DNA from: Bos javanicus
Lineage: Eukaryota; Chordata; Mammalia; Artiodactyla; Bovidae
Direction of reading: 5' to 3'
Assembly: GCF_032452875.1 (NCBI RefSeq)
Contig: NC_083876.1
Span: forward strand, 806,001 to 870,000
Length of the DNA stretch: 64,000 nucleotides
Positions 57,507-64,000 of this stretch are shown in pieces. Numbering within the stretch: the first letter of the stretch is position 1; every line of letters starts with the position of its first letter. Under the pieces are notes generated by a model that saw only the letters and a list, made by a program, of their open reading frames with translations, did not search any database and had not been told where the DNA came from. The position numbers were made by a program, and so were the translations under genes.

Positions 57507-59315
57507 AGGGACAAAAGACCTGTATGCTGAAAAGTATAAGACACTGATGAAAAAAAATCAAAGATGACATGGATGGAGAGTCATATCATGTTCTTGGTTT
57601 GGAAGAATGAACATTGTGACAATGACTATTATACCCAAAGCAATCTAAGGATTCAGTGCAATCCCTATCAAAATACCAATGGTATTTTTCACAGAACTAG
57701 ACCAAACAACTTCGTAATTTGTATGGAAATACAAAATACCCCAAATAGCCAAAGAAATCTTGAGAAAGAAAAATGGAGCTGGAGCAATCAACCTTCCTGC
57801 CCTCAGACTACACTACAAAGTTACATTCTCAAGACAGTATGGTACTGGCACAAAAAAACAGAAATATAGACCAATGGAACAAGATAGAAAGCCCAGAGAT
57901 AAACCCCATGCACCTATGAGCAACTTACCTTTGACAAAGGAGGCAAGAATTTACAGTAGTGGTACTGGGTAAACTGGACAGCTGTATGTAAAAGAGTAAA
58001 ATTAGAATGCTTCCTAACACCAAACACAAAAGTAAACCCCAAATAGTTTAAAGACCTAAAGATAAGACCAGAAACTTTATAGGCAGAACACTCTTTGACA
58101 TACATCACAACATGATGCTCTGTGACACACCTCTTAGCATAATGGAAGTAAAAGCAAAAATAAACAAATGAGACCTAATTATACTTAAAAGCTTTTGCAC
58201 AGCAGAGAAAACTATAAACAAAGTGAAAAGACCACCCTTAGAATCAGATAAAATAACACCAAATGAATCAATTTACAAACAATTAATCTCCAAAATGTAC
58301 TAGCAGCTCAGTGACAAAAAACAAACAAACAAACAAAAAACCCAGTCAAAAAGTGGGCAAAAGATCTAACTAGACGACATTTCTCCAGACAAGACATACA
58401 GATGACTAATAAATGCATGAAAAAATGCTCAGCACCGCTCATTATTAGAGAAATGCAAATCAAACCCACAATGAGTCATATCACACCAGTCAGAATGGCC
58501 AACATCAAAAAACCCACAATCAATAAATTCTGGAGAAGGTGCGGAGAAAAAGGAACCCTCTTGCACTGTTGGTGGGACTGCAAATTGATACAGCTGCTAT
58601 GAAGTGCAGCATGGAGATTCCTTAAGACAACTAAAAATAGAGTTAACATATGACCCAGCAATCCCACTATGGGGCATTTACCTTGAAGAAACCATAATCG
58701 AAAAAGACACCTATCTCAATGTTCATTGCAGCCCTATGTACAATAGTGAGGACATGGAAGCAATCTAGATGTCCACTGATAGATGAATGGATAAAGAAGT
58801 TCTGGTACATATATACAATGAGATAAAATAGCCATAAAAAGTACTGCATTTGGGTCAGTTTTAATTGAGGTGGATGAACCTAGAGTCTATTATACAGAAT
58901 GAAGTAAGTTAGAAAGGGACCAACAGATATAATATATTAATGTATGTATTTGGAATCTAGAAGGATGGTACTGATGAGCCAATTTGCATGGCACAATGGA
59001 GATGCAGACATAGAGAACAGACTTTTGGACACAGTAGGGGAAGGAGACAGTGGGACAAATTGGGAGAGTAGCATTGAAGAATATACTTTATCATATATAA
59101 AATGGATAGCTATTGGAAAATTTCTGTATGATGCAGGGAGCTCAATCCTGGTTCTCTGTGACAACCTAGAGGGGTGGTATGGGGTGGGGGGGTTAGCAGG
59201 AAGTTCAAGAGGGATGGAACATGTGTTCATCTATGGCTGACTCATGTTAGTACATGGCAAAAACAAGCACAATGTCATAAAAATGTATCCTCTAATTATA
59301 AATAAAGTGAAAAAA
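57507..59315 (+). pseudogene. Old L1 ORF2 C-terminal remnant and 3' UTR
   Basis: Right part of the host L1: post-RT region from GACCTGTATGCTGAAAAG, the Cys/His-rich block near 58535-58590 (WRRCGEKGTLLHCWWDC), the end of ORF2 near 58950 and a 3' UTR to 59315. Many frame breaks. Confidence 0.85.
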
Positions 59316-59361
59316 TCCCCAAACACAAAACACACGCCCTGTCAAGGAGATTTCAGCCAAC

Positions 59362-59869
59362 ACAGCATATTAAAAAGCAGAGACATTGCTTTGCCGAAAA
59401 AGATACATCTAGTCAAAGCTATGTTTTTTCCAGTAGTCATGTATGGATGTGAGATTTGGACTATAAAGAAAGCTGAACACTGAAGAATTGATGCTTTTGA
59501 ACTGTGGTGTTGGAGAAGACTCTGAGAGTCCCTTAGACTTCAAGGAGATCAAACCAGTCAATTCTAAGGGAAATTGGTCCTGAGTATTCATTGGAAGGAC
59601 TGATGCTGAAGCTGAAACTCCAATACTTTGGCCACCTGATGCCAAGAACCGACTCATTGGAAAAGACCCGGATGCTGGGAAAAATTGAAGGAAGAAGACG
59701 GGGATGACAGAGTATGAGATGGTTGGATGGCATCACCAACTCAATGGACATGAGTTTGAGCAAGCTCTGGGAGTTGGTGATGGACAGAGAAGCCTGGCAT
59801 GCTGCAATCCATGGGGTCACAAAGAGTCAGACACGACTGAGTGACTGAACTGAACTGAACTGAACTGAC
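59362..59869 (+). mobile_element. BovB LINE 3' end
   Basis: Begins at AGCATATTAAAAAGCAGAGAC in the post-RT region and ends with the GAACTGAACTGAACTGAACTG tail. The ORF is broken by a TGA at 59480 (GCTGAACACTGAAG). Confidence 0.92.
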
Positions 59870-59952
59870 ATACCATAACCAACCTTCCCATCAAAAGTAT
59901 TGGCAACATATAGTTTACTCAAAAATGATCTCATATTAAAGTGTGAAAAGAG

Positions 59953-60158
59953 AAAGTGCTAATTATTCAGTCATGTCTGACTCTTTGTGACCCTGTGGAC
60001 GGTAGACTGCAAGGGTCCTCTATCCATGGGATTCTCCAGGCAAGAATACTGGAGTGGGTTGCTATTTCATTCTCCAGGGGATCTTCCCAACCCAAGGATT
60101 GAACCCAGGTGTCTTGCATTGCAGGCAGAATCTTTACCGTCTGAGCCACCAGGGAAGG
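59953..60158 (-). mobile_element. Bov-tA SINE
   Basis: Reverse copy from AGAAAGTGCTAATTATTCAG to GAGCCACCAGGGAAGG, with the B-box complement GGATTGAACCC. No clear TSD. Confidence 0.92.
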
Positions 60159-60289
60159 TACTCTTATATGAAAATATCACTTCAAGACCACAAGAGATAA
60201 CTGTTTGTCCTAAATTCATAGAGACAGAGGAAGTTAAATAAAATAAAAATGACAGGAACTACTATCAATTAAAAGAGCAAGAGACACCC

Positions 60290-60320
60290 CCAACTCCCCC
60301 CCCCCCCACACACACACACA
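60290..60320. repeat. Poly(C)-(CA)n tract
   Basis: A C-rich run with about 14 C followed by (AC)n. Confidence 0.9.
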
Positions 60321-60474
60321 GAAAAGAACAAATAATGAATCAGACATTACTGGTCCAACAGACCCAGAGTTCAAAGAGGATGTAATGAAAATGCTTACTG
60401 AATTAAGAAAGATTATCAATATAAACACAGATAGCTCTAACAAGGAACTAGAAATTATACAGGAGACACAATGA

Positions 60475-60640
60475 AAAATAATTCAATTTCTGGGATAAGA
60501 AGCAATCTATAGACTGAACTATATTCAACATCATGTGATAGCCTATAATGGAGAAGAATCTGAAAAAAGAATATATCTGAATCACTTTACTGCACACTTG
60601 AAACTAACACATTATCAATCTGCTATACTTCAAAAAAGAA
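60475..60640 (+). mobile_element. Probable L1 3' end inserted in L1M
   Basis: CTATAATGGAGAAGAATCTG, TGAATCACTTTACTGCACAC and AACACATTATCAATCTGC...ACTTCAAAAAAG match the terminal sequence of another old L1 subfamily. It interrupts ORF1-like DNA. The TSD is not clear. Confidence 0.5.
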
Positions 60641-60981
60641 GAAATCTAGAATGAATGGCCAATTAAATGACAGAATAATGAATTAGTGGTGTGAAAGATT
60701 AAATAATGGAAATCACCCAGTCAGAAGAAAAGATAGAAAAAACTAATAAAAACACTGAAAAGAACTTACTAGATCTATGGGAAAATATAAAGCAAGCCAT
60801 CTTATGCATGGTATGGGCTGGAAACTTACCAAACTTAAAGAAGGAAACAGATATCCAGATGCAGAAAAAGCAGAGGGTCCCAAACAAGATGAACTCAGAC
60901 AGACATACACCAAGATATATCATAATTAAAATGGCAAATGTTAAAGAGAGGATTCTAATGATAGCAAGAGGAAAACAGTCA

Positions 60982-61042
60982 AGGGAATATACAATATACA
61001 ATAATATACAATACAATATACAATATACAAGGGAATATCTAT
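60982..61042. repeat. (AATATAC)-type low-complexity expansion
   Basis: Imperfect repeats of ATATACAAT bounded on both sides by AAGGGAATAT, within L1 ORF1-like DNA. Probably a slippage expansion. Confidence 0.75.
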
Positions 61043-61472
61043 AAGCTTTCAACCGATTTTTCTGCAGAAGCTTTGCAGATCAGAGGGACTGACATGATAT
61101 ATTCAAAGTCTTGAAAGGGAAAATCTGCAACCTAGGGTACTCTATCCAGCAAGCTTATAATTTAGAATAAAGAGAGATAAAAAATTTCTCAGGCAAGCAG
61201 AAACTAAAAGAAGCCAGCAACACTAAACCTACCCTAAAAGAAACATGAGAGGGTCTTCTCTAAGTAGAAAAGAAGCAAGAATATATAGGAAAAGAAAAGA
61301 AAATCACATAGGAATTTAAAATATATAATAAATATTGAAAGTCAGCTAAATAAATCAGTACATACACTATGAAACAATAAAAGAACTCTAAAAGCAATTA
61401 TAACTTCAATAAACAGTAAAAGGCTAACACATGAAGATGCAATATTGGACATCAAAATTACAAAATGTGGGG

Positions 61473-61670
61473 GAGGGGAGAAAAAAGTATATTTTTAAGA
61501 ACATATCTAAACTTAAATGACTATCACTTTAAAGCAAGTAGACATAGTAATGGGTCAATACGCATGAACTTGAGGGGAGAAAAAAGTATATTTTTAAGAA
61601 TATATCTAAACTTAAATGACTATCACTTTAAAGCAAGTAGACATAGTAATGGGTCAATACGCATGAACTT
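61473..61670. repeat. 99-bp tandem duplication in L1
   Basis: The unit 61473-61571 (starting GAGGGGAGAAAAAAGTATAT) repeats immediately at 61572-61670 with one difference by eye (AACAT versus AATAT). The unit is 33 codons long, so a 108-codon open frame passes through both, but the region is L1 inter-ORF DNA and non-coding. Confidence 0.95.
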
Positions 61671-61859
61671 CATGGTAACTATAAATCAAAAATATACAAT
61701 AGATTCACAAAAGCCAGAAAGAAAGGGACTCAAGCATACAACAACAAAAATTCATCATATCACAAAAGGAAAAACAACAAAAAAGAAATGAACAAAGGAC
61801 TACAAAAACAACTGGAAAACAAGAATTAAAATATCACTAAGTACAGACTATGACCCATG

Positions 61860-62618
61860 CGTTCTCTTGGCAAAACTCTATTAGCCTTTGCACTGCTTCA
61901 TTCCATATTCAAAGGCGAAATATGCCTGTTACCCCAGGTGTTTCTTGACTTCCTGCTTTTGCATTCCACTCCCCTATAATGAAAAAGACATCTTTTTTGG
62001 GGTGTTCTAAAAGGTCTTGCAGGTCTTCATAGAACTGTTCAACTTCAGCTTCTTCAGCATTACTGGTTGGGGCATAGACTTGGATTACTGTGATATTGAA
62101 TGGTTTGCTGAGATTCCATCCACGTACTGCATTTCAGAATCTTTTGTTGACCATGATGGCTACTCCATTTCTTCTAAGGGATTCCTGCCCACAGTAGTAG
62201 ATATAATGATCATCTAAGTTAAATTCACCCATTCCAGTCCATTTTAGTTCACTGATTCCTAGAATGTCGACGTTCACTCTTGCCAACTCCTGTTTGACTA
62301 CTTCCAATTTGCCTTGATTCATGGACCTAACATTCCGGGTTCCTATGCAATGTTGCTCTTTACAGCATCAGACCTTGCTTCTATCACCAGTCACATCCAC
62401 AACTGGGTATTGTTTTTGCTTTGGCACCATCCCTTCATTCTTTCTGGAGTTATTTTCCACTGATCTCCAGTAGCATATTGGGCATCTACCGACCTGGGGA
62501 GTTCCTCTTTCAGTATCCTATCGCTTTGCCTTTTCATACTGTTCATGGGTTCTGAAGGCAAGAATACTGAAGTGGTTTGCCATTCCCTTCTGTAGCGGAC
62601 CACATTGTGAACTTCCAA
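61860..62618 (-). pseudogene. BovB endonuclease remnant (inverted)
   Basis: The minus strand encodes APE-type endonuclease pieces. One frame (62134-62322) includes DILGISELKWTGMGEF and NGVAIMVNK. Beyond it in another frame is VYAPTSNAEE, then IIGEWNAKAG near 61950. From memory, BovB has GDWNAK there, so the catalytic aspartate appears changed to glutamate. Upstream reading (62391-62618) is the short N-terminal region. Frameshifts separate the pieces. This is the only BovB endonuclease sequence in the window. Confidence 0.88.
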
Positions 62619-63600
62619 ATGTTCAAGCTGGTTTTAGAAAAGGCAGAAGAACCAGAGATCAAATTGCCAACATCCACTGGATCATTGAAAAAGCAAGAGA
62701 GTTCCAGAAAAACATCTATTTTTGCTTTATTGACTATCCCAAAGCCTTTGACTGTGTGGATCACAATAAACTGTGGAAAATTCTGAAAGAGATGGGAATA
62801 CCAGACCACCTGACCTGCCTCTTGAGAAACCTATATGCAGGTCAGGAAGCAACAGTTAGAACTGGACATGGAACAATAGACTGGTTAAAAGTAGGAAAAG
62901 GAGTACATCAAGCCTGTATATTGTCACCCTGCTTATTTAACTTCTATGCAGAGTACATCATGAGAAACGCTGGGCTGGAAGACGCACAAGCTGGAATCAA
63001 GATTGCCGGGAGAAATATCAATAACCTCAGATATGCAGATGACACCACCCTTATGGCAGAAAGTGAAGAGGAACTAAAAAGCCTCTTGATGACAGTGAAA
63101 GTGGAGAGTGAAAAAGTTGGCTTAAAGCTCAACATTCAGAAAACGAAGATTATGGCATCCGGTCCCATCACTTCCTGGGAAATAGACGGGGAAACAGTGT
63201 CAGACTTTATTTTTGGGGGGCTCCAAAATCACTGCAGATGTTGACTGCAGCCATGAAATTAAAAGACACTTACTTCTTGAAAGGAAAGTTATGACCAACC
63301 TAGATAGCACATTCAAAAGCAGCGACATTACTTTGTCAACAAAGGTCCGTCTAGTGAAGACTATTGTTTTTCCAGTGGTCATGTATGGATGTGAAAGTTG
63401 GACTGTGAAGAAAGCTGAGCGCCGAAGAATTGATGCTTTTGAACTGTGGTTTTGGAGAAGACTCTTGAGAGTCACTTGGACTGCAAGGAGATCCAACCAG
63501 TCCATTCTGAAGGAGATCAGCCCTGGGTGTTCGTTGGAAGGACTGATGCTACCTCATGCGAAGAGTTGACTCATTGGAAATACTCTGATGCTGGAAGGGA
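62607..63600 (+). pseudogene. BovB reverse transcriptase remnant
   Basis: The RT part of the inverted element. Motif A reads FIDYPKAFD where sibling copies have FIDYAKAFD, and HQACILSP replaces HQGCILSP. The YADD box is intact (residues 93-96 of the frame at 62756-63244). A second frame (63213-63569) carries the C-terminal region, which lacks the KLKLQYFGHL stretch through a deletion near 63551. Confidence 0.9.
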
Positions 63601-64000
63601 TTGGGGGCAGGAGACAAAGGGGACGACAGAGGATGAGATGGCTGGATGGCATCACTGACTCAATGGACATGAGTTTGGGTGAACTCCGGGAGTTGGTGAT
63701 GCACAGGGAAGCCTGGCGTGCTGCAATTCATGGGGTCGCAAAGAGTTGGACACGACTGAGCGACTGAACTGAATTGAAGTACAAACTGTCAATGGATAAA
63801 ATGCTGTGATCAAAAGACACAGATTGGCTTATAGGACAAAAAGCAAACTAATAAACAAACCAAGAACCTGTAATATTTTGTGTTCAAGAGACTCATTTCA
63901 GGGCAAAAACATATACAGAGTGAAAGTGAATGGACAGATAAAGATATTACATGCGAACAGAAGCAACAATAAAGTGGAGGTAGCAATACTTAGACAAAAT

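Larger units (their letters stand above)
48553..59327 (+). mobile_element. Second old artiodactyl L1, near full length, with nested insertions
   Basis: Runs from a 5' UTR start (CTCAAGATGGTGGGGGAATAAG, 48571) through ORF1-like DNA (about 49290-50120), endonuclease and RT regions to a 3' UTR ending at about 59315. It is interrupted by an L1 tail (51209-51439), a younger L1 (51845-55252) and a BovB complex (55833-57506). TCCCCAACACA at 48553 and TCCCCAAACACA at 59316 may be its TSD. The endonuclease box GDFN is changed to GGFN near 50646. About 370 bp of RT, including the catalytic box, are missing at the BovB site. Confidence 0.78.
61839..63787 (+). mobile_element. BovB LINE with inverted 5' half and 11-bp TSD
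   Basis: The left part (61850-62606) is BovB endonuclease region on the minus strand. The right part (62607-63776) is BovB RT to 3' end on the plus strand. The TSD AAGTACAGACT / AAGTACAAACT is at 61839-61849 and 63777-63787, so both halves belong to one insertion. The order (3' end of the inverted piece at the left flank, its 5' end at the junction) is that of twin priming as described for L1. It lies inside the old L1M. Confidence 0.95.
60231..64000 (+). mobile_element. Old L1M-type LINE, runs off window
   Basis: ORF1-like DNA (about 60340-61250: TTCAAAGAGGATGTAATG, AGAGGGTCCCAAACAAGATG, TTGCAGATCAGAGGGACTG) leads into the inter-ORF region and the start of ORF2 (after 63788: TGGATAAAATGCTGTGATC, CAAGAGACTCATTTCAG). 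It is interrupted by a BovB (61839-63787). Old and heavily mutated. The 3' part lies beyond the window. Confidence 0.75.

Noticed and set aside
1..64000. CRISPR array, operon, prophage or other prokaryotic system
   Set aside because: Repeats are dispersed retrotransposons, not regularly spaced. The base composition, SINEs and lack of dense coding are those of a ruminant nuclear genome.

Overview
The window is intergenic DNA from a ruminant, most likely a bovid (cattle or a close relative). The evidence is the repeat content: BovB (RTE-type) LINEs, the BovB-related SINEs Bov-tA and BOV-A2, cetartiodactyl CHR-type tRNA SINEs, ruminant L1 elements and retroviral LTRs. These lie over an older mammalian layer of MIR, L2 and L1M. 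I find no convincing host protein-coding exon, no functional RNA gene, no CRISPR array and no operon-like organisation. Every long open frame belongs to a decayed retrotransposon.

Layout. 1-8.6 kb: a BovB fragment, an L1 tail, MIR-like DNA, one BOV-A2, and an LTR-like element (about 3.6-5.9 kb) split by a BovB that still carries a 312-codon frame. 8.6-23.5 kb: CHR, BovB, an AT/GA microsatellite, an old antisense L1M, a BovB split by an L1 tail, several SINEs and L2 pieces, separated by AT-rich single-copy DNA. 23.5-33.5 kb: an old L1 that still shows 5' UTR, ORF1, ORF2 and 3' end, carrying a Bov-tA, a 5'-inverted L1 and a BovB tail inside it. 33.5-43.9 kb: SINEs, a solo retroviral LTR, a BovB with a 275-codon frame and long single-copy stretches. 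43.9-45.6 kb: an ancient L2 interrupted by a tail-only insertion and a second 5'-inverted L1. 48.5-59.3 kb: a second nearly complete old L1 holding an L1 tail, a 3.4-kb younger L1 and a BovB. 60.2-64.0 kb: an old L1 running off the window, with a 99-bp tandem duplication and a 5'-inverted BovB.

How the parts relate. This is a record of successive retrotransposition rather than a set of cooperating genes. Target-site duplications (TSDs) let many insertions be ordered: L2 and MIR first, then old L1 and LTR, then BovB, SINEs and younger L1. L1 and BovB reverse transcriptases made the insertions, and the SINEs are their non-autonomous dependants. No undescribed functional system was found. The most informative signals are three 5'-inverted (twin-priming) insertions, one of them a BovB; a tail-only insertion scar; a BovB insertion that replaced part of its host L1; and two unusually similar MIR-containing units in inverted orientation.
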